Position numbers and translations under genes: made by a program. From NCBI GenBank assembly GCA_036502625.1, contig DASXYG010000020.1, positions 1 to 51,520 on the forward strand: a stretch of 51,520 nucleotides of DNA, in the 5' to 3' direction. This DNA is from DASXYG01 sp036502625. GTDB lineage: Bacteria > Actinomycetota > Actinomycetes > Streptosporangiales > Streptosporangiaceae. The notes beneath the pieces were generated by a model. It saw only the letters and a program-made list of their open reading frames with translations. It did not search any database and was not told the origin of the DNA. Below are positions 18,566 to 26,963 of this stretch, piece by piece. The first letter of the stretch is position 1, and the number at the start of each line of letters is the position of its first letter.

Positions 18566-18586
18566 ATTCTAGCTTTACGCGCTAAA
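18566..18586 (-). promoter_or_regulatory. TetR promoter with adjoining palindromic operator
   Basis: The minus-strand -10 TAGAAT (18571-18566) lies 7 nt before the GTG at 18558. Next to it, TTTA-CGCGC-TAAA (18574-18586) is an inverted repeat of a kind bound by TetR proteins. A weaker relative, TTTACGCCGTCAA, lies at 18643-18655, on the side of the divergent operon. Confidence 0.55.
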
Positions 18587-18732
18587 TGGGCCGGGTCGCG
18601 ACATGCGGAATCGGGTGCCGTGTTTCCGGCGCGAGAATTCACTTTACGCCGTCAAGGCCGTGGCCTGGGTCGTGGGCGCCGCCGGGCGGCGTAGGCTGGT
18701 CCGCGCTGAATCGTAGATGGAGGTAGCCGACG

Positions 18733-19113
18733 ATGGCCCGACGGGTGAGCCCCGAGGCGCAGGAACACCTGGCCGCCGACCGCAAGCTGGCCGACACGTT
18801 CCCCGACCTGCTCGACCGCGTGGTGGCGGCCGACGGCGCGCTGCGCGACGCCGAGGCCGCCGGGCGGTCGGACGAGGACATCCGCGCCCTCGCGATCGAG
18901 CTCGACACGGCGCTGACCGACGCCATGCGCGCGGCGTACGCGCGGCAGCGGGTGGAGATCGGCGCGCGCGGCTACGACGACTGGATCTACCGCCGGTTCC
19001 GCAAGGCCAGGCCGTACGTCAAGCGGTGGACGGACGAGGCCGAGCGGCTGCTGACCATGCGGGAGGCGAACCGGCTGACGGGCGTGCCGAACCTGCCGGT
19101 CTACACCCCCTGA
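18733..19113 (+). CDS. uncharacterised helical protein
   Basis: A 126-residue charged, mostly alpha-helical protein with no signal peptide or known motif. An aromatic-basic stretch, GYDDWIYRRFRKARPYVKRW at about 82-101, is the most distinctive part. GGAGG at 18719-18723 precedes the ATG by 9 nt. It is followed after 4 bp by a multi-pass membrane protein, so the two probably form an operon. I do not recognise the family. Confidence 0.65.
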   Translation: MARRVSPEAQEHLAADRKLADTFPDLLDRVVAADGALRDAEAAGRSDEDIRALAIELDTALTDAMRAAYARQRVEIGARGYDDWIYRRFRKARPYVKRWTDEAERLLTMREANRLTGVPNLPVYTP

Positions 19114-19117
19114 CCCG

Positions 19118-20218
19118 GTGGCCGGGGCCGACGGCACGCGGCCGGCGTACGACCGCGCCGCGTACGAACGGCGGTTCCGGCGCGCGGGGCTGCCGCTGTT
19201 CATCGAGGACCGTTCCGCGACGCGCGACGTCTTCACCCGCGCCGTGCCGTTCTTCGGCCTGGTCTTCGTCGGGGAGATGCTGACCGCGACGCGGTTCACC
19301 TGGACGTGGTGGCAGAACCTGCTGGCCACGCTCGGCGCGCTCGCGGTGCTGATCGTCGCGTTCGGGCTGCTCAACCTGGCCAGGCGGCGGCGGTTCTTCG
19401 CGCTGCCGCACCGCTTCGGCGTGTTCGAGCTCGGCCTGTTCGTGCTGGTGCCCGCGCTGCTGCCGGTGATCTTCAACGGGAGGTTCGGCAAGGCGGGGCT
19501 GACGGCCGGGGCGAACATCCTGCTGGTCGGCGCGGCGTACGTGGTGATCGCGTTCGGGCTGCCGGCGATCGGGGCGTGGGCGGCGCGCCGGATGGCCGGG
19601 CAGCTCGCGACGTCGCTGCGGCTGCTGACGAAGGCGCTGCCGCTGCTGCTGATCTTCTCGCTGACCCTGTTCATGTCGACGGAGATGTGGCAGATCTTCG
19701 CGCGGATGGGCACGGTGCGCGTCGTGGCGATCTCGGCGCTGTTCGCCGCGATCGCGCTGGTGTTCATGGGCGTACGGCTGCCGGCCGAGGTGCGGCTGCT
19801 GGAGGCGGAGGCCGGGGGCGGCGGGCCGCCGCTGTCCGGGCGCGAGCGGTTCAACGTGGGGCTGGTGCTGCTCGGCGGCGAGGTGCTCCAGGCGCTGGTG
19901 GTCAGCGTCGGCGTGGGCGTGTTCTTCGTGGTGTTCGGCGCGCTGGCCATCGACGCCCACCTGCTGCGCGCCGACTGGGGCATCGGCGTGGTCCACCAGG
20001 TGGGCCCGGCGATCCCGTTCCTGGTCGAGCACCACGTGGTGGTCAGCCGGGAGCTGCTCAACGTGTCCGGGGCGATGGCCGCGTTCACCGGCCTGTACTT
20101 CGCGATCGCGATGCTCACCGACGCGACGTACCGGGGCGAGTTCCTCGACGAGGTCACCGGGGAGATGCGGGACACGTTCCGGTTGCGCGGCGAGTACCGC
20201 GCGCTGGCGCGTCCCTGA
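19118..20218 (+). CDS. uncharacterised multi-pass membrane protein
   Basis: A 366-residue protein with a charged N-terminal segment (DRAAYERRFRRAGLPLFIED) and about eight hydrophobic segments (roughly 42-60, 66-84, 100-120, 128-152, 170-190, 203-222, 250-280, 310-335). The segment DWGIGVVHQVGPAIPFLVEH lies outside or between helices. GTG start 4 bp after the previous stop implies translational coupling. No transporter or enzyme signature is recognised; I would expect homologues only in actinobacteria. Confidence 0.7.
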   Translation: MAGADGTRPAYDRAAYERRFRRAGLPLFIEDRSATRDVFTRAVPFFGLVFVGEMLTATRFTWTWWQNLLATLGALAVLIVAFGLLNLARRRRFFALPHRFGVFELGLFVLVPALLPVIFNGRFGKAGLTAGANILLVGAAYVVIAFGLPAIGAWAARRMAGQLATSLRLLTKALPLLLIFSLTLFMSTEMWQIFARMGTVRVVAISALFAAIALVFMGVRLPAEVRLLEAEAGGGGPPLSGRERFNVGLVLLGGEVLQALVVSVGVGVFFVVFGALAIDAHLLRADWGIGVVHQVGPAIPFLVEHHVVVSRELLNVSGAMAAFTGLYFAIAMLTDATYRGEFLDEVTGEMRDTFRLRGEYRALARP

Positions 20219-20280
20219 CCCGTTCGTACCTACTTTCTGTAATCATGTTGCGACTCACAGTTTCTATCTGGGGGAGTGGC

Positions 20281-20694
20281 ATGGGTGCGATGAGGACGAC
20301 GGCCCGGTGGTGCGCGGTCTCGGTGGCGGGCGCGGCGGCGGTGGCGGCGCTCGCCGGGTCCGCGGTCGCCGCCGACCGGGCGAGCGGCGCCGGGCTGGCC
20401 CTGTCCGTCCACCATGGCGAGAGCGCCGACGGGGCCGAGCTCGCGGCGGCGACGCTGACCTGCTTCCCCGTCGGCGGCTCCCACCCGCACGCGGCGGCCG
20501 CGTGCCGCGCGCTGGCCCGCGCGGGCGGCCGGATGGAGCGGATCCCGGCGAGCACGGGCGTCTGCCCGATGATCTACAACCCGGTCACCGCGGTCGCGTC
20601 CGGCCACTGGGGGCTGCGGCCCGTCCGCTTCACGCACGTGTACCCGAACTCGTGCGTGCTGGGCAACACGCTGCGGCCGGTGTTCGACTTCTAG
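20281..20694 (+). CDS. secreted subtilisin inhibitor-like protein (SSI family)
   Basis: A 137-residue exported serine-protease inhibitor. A signal peptide ends near AVA-A at 30/31. The mature part keeps the four SSI cysteines, C61 and C75 (LTCFPVGGSHPHAAAACRAL) and C95 and C125, which form two disulfides in known family members. The reactive loop CPMIYNPV places the P1-P1' bond at M97-I98; Met at P1 is the same as in Streptomyces SSI and favours subtilisin-like proteases. The end LRPVFDF also matches the family. GGGGAG lies about 5 nt before the ATG. It could protect the cell or limit its own secreted proteases. Confidence 0.9.
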   Translation: MGAMRTTARWCAVSVAGAAAVAALAGSAVAADRASGAGLALSVHHGESADGAELAAATLTCFPVGGSHPHAAAACRALARAGGRMERIPASTGVCPMIYNPVTAVASGHWGLRPVRFTHVYPNSCVLGNTLRPVFDF

Positions 20695-21257
20695 TCCGGG
20701 TCCAGGCGCAGCGCGCCGACCAGGTAGGCGGCGTCGGTGTCGCGCGGCGGCACCACGCCGTCGCCGAGGACCAGCTCGACGAACGCGTGGTTGACGCAGC
20801 CGCCGGCGAGCAGCCGGGCCGCGCCCAGCGGGTCGACGCCGGCGTGCACCCGGCCGCGCTCGCGCTCGGCCGACAGGTAGCCGGCGATCGGCTGGTAGGC
20901 GCGGTGCGGGCCGATGTCGTTGCCGAGGAGCGCGCGGCGCAGCGCCACGACCTGGCCGGGGCTGTGGAACGCCGCGGTGCAGGCGGCGAGGGCGTCGCCG
21001 TAGAAGTCCATCGCGGCGACGGCCGCCTCGATGAGGTTCGCCGCGACCGTACGGGTGCCCGTACGGTCGCGCAGGCCGTACAGGGCCGTGGCGAGCATCG
21101 GCAGCCGGTCGAGCAGGACGGTGAGGTAGGCGCCGCCGGGCGGGTCCGCGGGATGGTGCGACATCACCTCGACGGCGGCGGCGAGTACCCGGCGGCGCGC
21201 CTCGGACGCGGGGTGTGCGCCGGGCAGGCCGCGCTCGGGCGGATCTTCGTTCTCCAT
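20691..21257 (-). CDS. TetR-like regulator with a divergent DNA-binding region
   Basis: A 188-residue protein whose first helix, ASEARRRVLAAAVEVMS, and C-terminal half (from about 75, IEAAVAAMDFYGDALAACTAAF onwards) fit the TetR/AcrR fold. The usual helix-turn-helix (about 40-72, VLLDRLPMLATALYGLRDRT) is only weakly similar to the family, so DNA binding is uncertain. The ATG at 21257 is preferred over the frame's earlier start. The upstream sequence TTGACG-18-CATCCT is a possible promoter. It overlaps the convergent inhibitor gene by 4 bp and is divergent from the DinB-like gene. Confidence 0.65.
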   Translation of the reverse strand: MENEDPPERGLPGAHPASEARRRVLAAAVEVMSHHPADPPGGAYLTVLLDRLPMLATALYGLRDRTGTRTVAANLIEAAVAAMDFYGDALAACTAAFHSPGQVVALRRALLGNDIGPHRAYQPIAGYLSAERERGRVHAGVDPLGAARLLAGGCVNHAFVELVLGDGVVPPRDTDAAYLVGALRLDPD

Positions 21258-21475
21258 GGTCAACAGAGGATGGGTAACCGTACGTGAAGGCGTCAACACG
21301 ACCGTGCGGTGGCGTGGTGATCTTTATCGATGCGTGCTCCTGGCGGATGCGCAATCGTTGCCGATCCGGCCGGGAGCGGGTTGGCATACCGTACGGGAAC
21401 CTGCGAATCTGACCCTTCCGGATTTGCGGGGAAACGCGCACTGGGCCGGTGGGGGCTCGTCTTCGGGAGGGACGC

Positions 21476-22129
21476 GTGGATCTGTGGCCGCGCGCGCGGA
21501 CCCTGGCGTCGTTCCTGGACGGCGTGACGGTGATCGGCGAGCTCGCGGCCACGTTCACCACCGTCGACTGGCACGCGCCGACGCCCTGCGGCGACTGGCG
21601 CGCCGTCGACCTCGCCGGGCATCTGCGGTGTGTCGCGGACGACCTGGGCGAGAACCTCGACACCGCGCCGTACGGCAGGCTCGCCACGCTGATGGCCGCC
21701 GATGTCGACGCCGAGGAGCGCGACCGGATGCTGGCCAGGCAGAACGCCGCCGAGCTCGTCGCGCTCGGGCGGGTGACGGGGCCGGTGAGCGTCCGCGCGT
21801 TCGCCGCGGCGGCGCGGGCGCACGCGCGGCGGCTCCCCGAGCTGTGGGGGCGGACGTACTACCGCTACCGGGGGGACGACGTCACGGTCGGTGAGGCGGT
21901 CGGGGCGCTGTGCGTGGAGTGGCACGTCCACGCGTGGGACCTGGCGCGGGCGCGCGGCATGGACTACCGCCCGGCCGACCCGGCGACCCTCCTGGCCGGC
22001 TGGCGCACGGGCCTGCCGCACCGTCCGGTGGGCGGCGGCGACCCGTGGCTCGCGGTGCTGCGCGCGTACGGCCGCGGCGCCCTGGCCGAGGGCGTGAGCG
22101 CCCCGTGGAGCCCGAAGCACGCGGTGTGA
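21476..22129 (+). CDS. DinB/maleylpyruvate-isomerase N-terminal-like (mycothiol S-transferase fold)
   Basis: A 217-residue protein of the actinobacterial DinB-like group. TPCGDWRAVDLAGHL near residue 36-50 supplies the first metal-ligand His (H49), and VEWHVHAWDLARA (about 146-158) supplies the usual second ligand pair before Trp-Asp. Relatives are mycothiol-dependent isomerases/transferases (TIGR03086-like). GGGAGG at 21465-21470 lies 5 nt before the GTG at 21476. The substrate is unknown and no coupled gene follows. Confidence 0.82.
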   Translation: MDLWPRARTLASFLDGVTVIGELAATFTTVDWHAPTPCGDWRAVDLAGHLRCVADDLGENLDTAPYGRLATLMAADVDAEERDRMLARQNAAELVALGRVTGPVSVRAFAAAARAHARRLPELWGRTYYRYRGDDVTVGEAVGALCVEWHVHAWDLARARGMDYRPADPATLLAGWRTGLPHRPVGGGDPWLAVLRAYGRGALAEGVSAPWSPKHAV

Positions 22130-22204
22130 CGATGGGCCGTCACACGGATGTAAGCCGCGGGTAGCGACCCGGCAACACGGGCCTGCAAGAGTCGGTCCCG
22201 TTGC

Positions 22205-22228
22205 CCAGGCCACCCGGTTCGGGCCTGG
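22205..22228 (+). terminator. possible terminator hairpin after the DinB-like gene
   Basis: CCAGGCC (22205-22211) and GGCCTGG (22222-22228) form a 7-bp stem with a 10-nt loop, 75 nt after the stop. There is no T-run. Confidence 0.4.
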
Positions 22229-22369
22229 TCAACGGGGTAACCGCGGCTCCCGAGCCCGCACCGCCGGTGGGCGTTCGGGAGATGTCCGCGGAGGAATGGG
22301 GATCGTGGTGGCGCCCCGGCCAAGGCAGCCCGGCGCGCCACCACGAGTTCCCCCCTCTCCCGGAAGCCA

Positions 22370-23440
22370 CCCGCGCCGCGCGTCTGTCTTCCCACTCCTC
22401 CAGCCCGAGGTGGCCGCCGCCCAAAGGCCGTGCTGCGTGCGTCTGTTTTCCCGTTCCCCAGCCCGAGGTGACTGCGCAAAGGCCGCGCTGCGCGCGTCTG
22501 TTTTTCCGCGTCCTGAGGTGAGCGGGTTCGGGGCTGGGCCGCGGGGCTGTCGCTCTACGCCGGGCATCAGGCTGGGCCAGAGTTTGGGCGCCCGGGCTGA
22601 GCCGGACTCGGGGCGTCCGGGTCGAGCTGAGGCCGCGTGTCGAGGCCGGGCAGTGCCCGGGCGCTCGGGCTGGGCTGGGCTGGGCTGGTGGTGTTCGGGG
22701 TGCGGGCGTCTGGCGCGCAATGGCCGCGCTGCGCGCGACTGTTTTTCCGCGTCTTCAGGTGAGCGGGTTCGGGGTTGGGGCGCGGGGCTGTCGCTCTTGC
22801 CTGGCGTTCGGGGTGGGCCGAGCCTCGGGCGTCCGGGGTGAGCCGGACTCGGGGCGTCCGGGTCGAGCTGAGGCGGCGCGTCCCAGGCTGCGCGGAGCTC
22901 GGGCGTCGGGGCTGGGCTGGTCCCCGGGGTGCGGGGCCTGGCGTGGAAAGGCCGCGCTGCGCGCGACTGTTTTTCCGCGTCCTGAGGTGAGCGGGTTCGG
23001 GGTTGGGGCGCGGGGCTGTCGCTCTTGCCTGGTGTTCGGGGTGGGCCGAGCTTCGGTGTGGCGGCGGAGCTCCGCGTCTCGGTTGAGCTGGGCCCGGGAG
23101 TCTCGGCTGAGCTGAGTCGGGGGCGTACCGGCTGGGCCGGGTTCGGGTGTGTTCGGCTGGGCTGGGCCCGGGCGTTTCGGCTGAGTTGAGCGCGGGCGTT
23201 GGGGCTGGGCTTGGATCCGGGGCGGGCTGGGGTGAGCCCTGGGCGTTGGGCTGGGCGCTGGGCTGGGCTTGGAGCCGGGGCGTTCGGGATGGGCTGGTCT
23301 TGGGGGTGTTCGTGATGCGCGGGGGACGGCGTGCAAAGGCCGCGCTGCGCGCGACTGTTTTTCCGCGTCCTGAGGTGAGCGGGTTCGGGGTTGGGGCGCG
23401 GGGCTGTCGCTCTTCGCGTGGTGTTCGGGGTGGGCTGGGG
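22370..23440. repeat. dispersed 80-bp repeats carrying hairpin plus T-run
   Basis: No gene is supported between 22130 and 23704. A block of about 80 bp recurs at 22476-22555, 22716-22800, 22945-23028 and 23333-23413; copies 2-4 are almost identical over some 75 bp, and two decayed relatives lie at about 22371 and 22422. Each good copy contains CGCGC-TGC-GCGCG (5-bp stem) followed after 4 nt by TTTTT, then CCTGAGGTGAGCGGGTTCGG and GGGGCTGTCGCTCT. Gaps between copies are filled with degenerate GGGCTGGGC / GTCCGGGTCGAGCTGAGGC repeats. The array lies exactly between two convergent genes. Long open frames here follow the repeats and have no family likeness. Confidence 0.85.
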
Positions 23441-23600
23441 GCCGGGGCCGGGGCCGGAGCCGGAGCCGGGGTCGCGGCCGCGGCCGCGGCCGGAGCTGGA
23501 GCCGGGGCCGGGGATGGAGCCGGAGCTGGGGCTGGGGCCGGGGATGGAGCCGGAGCTGGGGCTGGGGCTGGAGCGGGAGCCGGGGCCGGGCAGGGGGCGT
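23441..23600. repeat. (GGGGCC/GGAGCC)n hexanucleotide tract
   Basis: About 150 bp built from GGGGCCGG, GGAGCC and GGGGCT hexamers, with two near-identical segments of about 24 bp containing GGGATGGAGCCGGAGCTGG at about 23510 and 23540. Such a G-rich strand could form quadruplex-like structures. It directly follows the dispersed repeats and precedes the MocR gene end. Confidence 0.8.
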
Positions 23601-23704
23601 TCGGGCTGGGCTGGGCTCAGTGGGATCGGGATGGGTTTGGAGGTTGGGAGGCGCACTGAGACGTAGGGAGGTTTGGTGTGTGGGCGCGGTGACCGGGGGG
23701 GGCG

Positions 23705-25108
23705 TTATGTGTTGAGGGGGTGGAGGGACTTGAGTAGCGCGTCTACTGCTGGGGTGAAGCCGTGTTCGGGTGGGGTGCCGTAGCCGATTACCAAGCCGGA
23801 TCTTGGGGGGGTGGGGGTTGCGTAATAGTCGGCTAGGGCGTCTACGGCTAGGCCGGCGCGGCGGGCTTGGGATTGGGCCTGGCGTTCGGCTTCGGGGGTC
23901 GGCAGCGGGAGGAGGGCGTGGAGGCCTGCTTCGATTCCCGTTAGGGCCAGGCCTGGGGCGCCCGCTGCCAGGGCGTTGACCAGGCGGTCGCGGCGGTGGC
24001 GGTAGCGCGTACGGCAGCGGCGGATGTGGCGGTCGTAGCCGCCTGAGGAGATCAGGTCGGCCAGGACGAGCTGGCTCAGGGTCTCGGAGTAGCGGTCGAG
24101 GTGGGACTTCGCCTTTGCCACCGGGGCGACCAGGTGGCCGGGGAGGGCCAGCCAGGCCAGGCGGAGGCCGGGGCTGATCGTCTTGGAGGCCGTGCCGGCG
24201 TAGACGATGCGTTCGGGGGCCAGGCCCTGGAGGGCGCCGACCGGCTGGCGGTCGTAGCGGAACTCGCCGTCGTAGTCGTCCTCGACCAGCAGGCCGCCGG
24301 TGGCGCGCGTCCAGTCGACGAGCTCGCCGCGGCGGCGGGCGCTGAGTGTGACGCCCATGGGGTACTGGTGGGCGGGCGTGACGACGGCCGCGTCCGCGCG
24401 CAGGTCGCCGATGCGGGCGCCCTCGTCGTCGACCGGGATCGTCGGCGTGGCGAGGCCGGCGCGGCGCGCGGCGGCGGGCAGCTTCGGGAGGCTGGGGTCC
24501 TCGAACGCGAACGCCCCGCGCCGGCCCTGCGCGGCGAGCACGTGGCAGAGGATCGTGACGGCCTGGGCGTAGCCGTTGCACACCACGATCCGCTCCGGCG
24601 CCGTCACGACGCCGCGCGCCCGCCCCAGGTACGCGGCGAGCGCCTCGCGCAGCTCCGGCCGCCCGGCGGGGTCGGCGGCGCCGAACGCCTCGGCCGGCGC
24701 CTCGTTGAGCACCCGGCGGGTCGCGGCCAGCCACGCGGCGCGCGGGAACGTCGTCAGGTCGGGGGTGCCGGGCCGCAGGTCGTGGCGTACGCGGTCGGTG
24801 CCGCGCCCGGTGGGCGCCGCGGGCGTACGGGCGGGGACGAGCGGGCGGTCGGCGACGTACGTGCCCGACCCGTGCCGGCCGATCAGGTAGCCCTCGGCGA
24901 CGAGCTGGGCGTACGCGTGGGTGACGGTGCCGCGCGAGACGCCGATGTCGCGGGCGAGACCGCGCGACGCGGGCAGCCGCGTGCCCGCCGGCAGCCGTCC
25001 GGCGCGGATGGCCTCGCGCAGCGCGCGTTCGAGCCCGTCGCGGCGGCCCGCCTCGGGCGCCGCGCGGAGGAACAGGTCAAGGCCCGAAGTGGCCCATTCG
25101 GCGCGCAT
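23705..25108 (-). CDS. MocR/GabR-type regulator (GntR HTH fused to aminotransferase domain)
   Basis: A 467-residue PLP-dependent transcription factor. The GntR winged helix covers about 23-88 (LPASRGLARDIGVSRGTVTH, AEGYLIGRHGSGTYVA). The fold-type I aminotransferase domain runs from about 110; VVTPAHQYPMGVTLSARRR, LLVEDDYDGEFRYD (PLP-binding Asp) and YAGTASKTISPGLRLAW with the Schiff-base K309 are typical. Relatives control PLP, GABA or taurine metabolism genes, usually divergent from themselves. Here the divergent neighbour is a membrane glycosyltransferase. The 3' end adjoins the G-rich repeat field. Wobble GC falls in the last third, near the repeats. Confidence 0.92.
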   Translation of the reverse strand: MRAEWATSGLDLFLRAAPEAGRRDGLERALREAIRAGRLPAGTRLPASRGLARDIGVSRGTVTHAYAQLVAEGYLIGRHGSGTYVADRPLVPARTPAAPTGRGTDRVRHDLRPGTPDLTTFPRAAWLAATRRVLNEAPAEAFGAADPAGRPELREALAAYLGRARGVVTAPERIVVCNGYAQAVTILCHVLAAQGRRGAFAFEDPSLPKLPAAARRAGLATPTIPVDDEGARIGDLRADAAVVTPAHQYPMGVTLSARRRGELVDWTRATGGLLVEDDYDGEFRYDRQPVGALQGLAPERIVYAGTASKTISPGLRLAWLALPGHLVAPVAKAKSHLDRYSETLSQLVLADLISSGGYDRHIRRCRTRYRHRRDRLVNALAAGAPGLALTGIEAGLHALLPLPTPEAERQAQSQARRAGLAVDALADYYATPTPPRSGLVIGYGTPPEHGFTPAVDALLKSLHPLNT

Positions 25109-25300
25109 CGATTCGGACGATATAGGAGGGCCGTTTCCGCCGTACGGCCCGGGGGCAGGTCATCGTCCGGTCATGATTGCCCCTGGCCTCGCCTTCGTCG
25201 GCGGATCAGGGGCCGGGGGCTACGTACGTTGGCCGTATCGGGCGGAATGTGACGCGTGGCGCGTCCCCCTTGGGGCGCTCGGCGACGGGGGAGTGCGCGG
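25109..25300. promoter_or_regulatory. divergent control region, MocR / glycosyltransferase
   Basis: 192 bp between divergent starts. GGACGAT (25115-25121) and ATCGTCC (25162-25168) form an inverted repeat flanking GGCCGTTTCCGCCGTACGGCC-like sequence, here 25138-25150 in its right part. On the minus strand TATATC precedes the MocR ATG by about 10 nt. MocR proteins commonly bind such regions. Confidence 0.45.
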
Positions 25301-26836
25301 GTGTTCAGGCGGGTCGGGATGCGTGCGCTGCGCGGGCACGCGGTGTTCGGCGTGGTGCTGCTGGCCGGTACGGCGCTGCGGGTCGCGGCCATGATCGGCT
25401 ACCGGGGCGCGCTGTGGTTCCCCGACTCCCGCTCCTATGTCCGCTACGCCGTGCACCTGGAGCCGAGCGTGGCCAGGCCGCAGGGCTACGCGTTCTTCCT
25501 GCGCGCCCTCGAACCGTTCCACGACCTGGGCGCGGTCGTCGCGGTGCAGCACCTGATGGGGCTGGCGGTCGGCGTCGGGGTGTACGCCGTGGCCCGGCGG
25601 TACGGCCTGCCGGGGTGGGGCGCGGCGCTGGCGGCCGCGCCGGTGCTGCTCGACGCGTACGAGATCCAGCTCGAACACGTGCTGCTCTCGGACACGCTGT
25701 TCCTGTTCCTGGTGGCCGCGGCGGTGCTGGTGCTGCTGTGGCGGCCGCGGTCGGCGGGGGCCGCGGTGGTCGCCGGGCTGCTGGTCGGCGCCGCGACGGT
25801 CACCCGCTCCGTGGGGCTGCCGCTGCTCGCCGTCGTGGTGGCGTACCTGCTGGTGCGGTGGTGGCGCGGCGCGTACGGCCCGCGGGCGCGCGGCTGGCGG
25901 CCCATCGTGGCGGTGGGGCTCGCGGGCGCGGTGCCGGTCGTGGCGTACGGCATGTGGTTCCAGGCGACCTGGGGCTCCTTCGAGCTGACCCGGTCGGGCG
26001 GGGTGTTCCTGTACTCGCGGACCACCACGTTCGTGGACTGCGCGCGGGTGCGGATGCCCGCGCCGGAGTCCGCGCTGTGCCCGGCCGAGCCGCTGGGCGC
26101 GCGCTACCCGGCGCCGTCCTACATCTGGCACGAGGGCGCCCTCGGCCGCCTGCCCGGCGGCTACGACGCCAAGTTCACCCCGGCGAACTCCCGTACGGCG
26201 GCGGCCTTCGCGCGCCGCGCCATCCTCGGCCAGCCGGGCGCGTACCTGGGGGCGTCGCTGACCGACCTGGGCCGCACGTTCGCGTGGACGCGCACCGACT
26301 ACCCGCGCGCGTACGACACGGCGCACTACGAGTTCCCCGACGCCGCGCAGGTGACGTACCCGGGGGCGTCCGGCGGGCCGCTGGTGGCGCTGTCCGCGGG
26401 GCGCGGCACGCGGAACGCGGTCGCCGCGTACGCCCACGGCGACGGGCGGCCGGTGGTCGTGGAGCCGGCGGCGGGGTTCCTGCGCGCGTACCAGGCGGTG
26501 GCGTACGTCCGGGGGCCGATGTTCGCGGTGCTGCTGCTCGGGGCGCCGCTGATGGCGCTCGTACGGCGGGTGCGGCGGCGGGGGGTGCGCGGGGAGGCGC
26601 GCGGCGGGTGGGCGCTGGCGTGGGTGGTGGGCGCGGTGCTGGTCGCGGTGCCGCCGTTCACGGCCGCGTTCGACTACCGGTACGTGCTGCCCGCGGTGCC
26701 GCTGGTGTGCGTGGGGTTGGCGGTGGCGTGCGGGCGGCGTGCCGTGGTGGCCGAGGAGCCGGTGGACGTGCCCGAGGTCGCGGCTTCCGAGGTCGCGGAC
26801 GCGCCCGTTGAGGAGAGCGCGGCGCCGGTGGCCTAG
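25301..26836 (+). CDS. integral membrane glycosyltransferase-like protein (GT-C/ArnT-PMT type)
   Basis: A 511-residue polytopic protein with about ten hydrophobic helices. FPDSRSYVRYAVHLEPSVAR in the first extracytoplasmic loop carries the acidic residue expected of lipid-phosphosugar glycosyltransferases of the GT-C fold. LLVGAATVTRSVGLPLLAVV is the characteristic Arg-containing helix, and FDYRYVLPAVPL near the C-terminus is also common to this group. The donor is probably a polyprenyl-phosphate sugar; the acceptor is unknown. The GTG at 25301 has GGGGGAG at 25287-25293 (7-nt spacing) and is preferred over the earlier GTG at 25256. The acidic tail after 480 is low-complexity. Confidence 0.8.
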   Translation: MFRRVGMRALRGHAVFGVVLLAGTALRVAAMIGYRGALWFPDSRSYVRYAVHLEPSVARPQGYAFFLRALEPFHDLGAVVAVQHLMGLAVGVGVYAVARRYGLPGWGAALAAAPVLLDAYEIQLEHVLLSDTLFLFLVAAAVLVLLWRPRSAGAAVVAGLLVGAATVTRSVGLPLLAVVVAYLLVRWWRGAYGPRARGWRPIVAVGLAGAVPVVAYGMWFQATWGSFELTRSGGVFLYSRTTTFVDCARVRMPAPESALCPAEPLGARYPAPSYIWHEGALGRLPGGYDAKFTPANSRTAAAFARRAILGQPGAYLGASLTDLGRTFAWTRTDYPRAYDTAHYEFPDAAQVTYPGASGGPLVALSAGRGTRNAVAAYAHGDGRPVVVEPAAGFLRAYQAVAYVRGPMFAVLLLGAPLMALVRRVRRRGVRGEARGGWALAWVVGAVLVAVPPFTAAFDYRYVLPAVPLVCVGLAVACGRRAVVAEEPVDVPEVAASEVADAPVEESAAPVA

Positions 26837-26963
26837 GCGGCGGCGGGTGATCGCGGAAAGCGGGGGCGGCGGGCCGGGATCGGGCGTAGCTTTGGGTGCT
26901 GGGTCTGTTACTGACGGTTCGGACGAGGTGTCCGGGGGCCGTCTTCTGAAGGGGGGACCCATT

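Noticed and set aside
22229..24734. Long frames on both strands in the repeat-rich gap before MocR
   Set aside because: The predicted peptides repeat the DNA repeats (Pro/Arg/Ser-rich) and show no start signals or family motifs.
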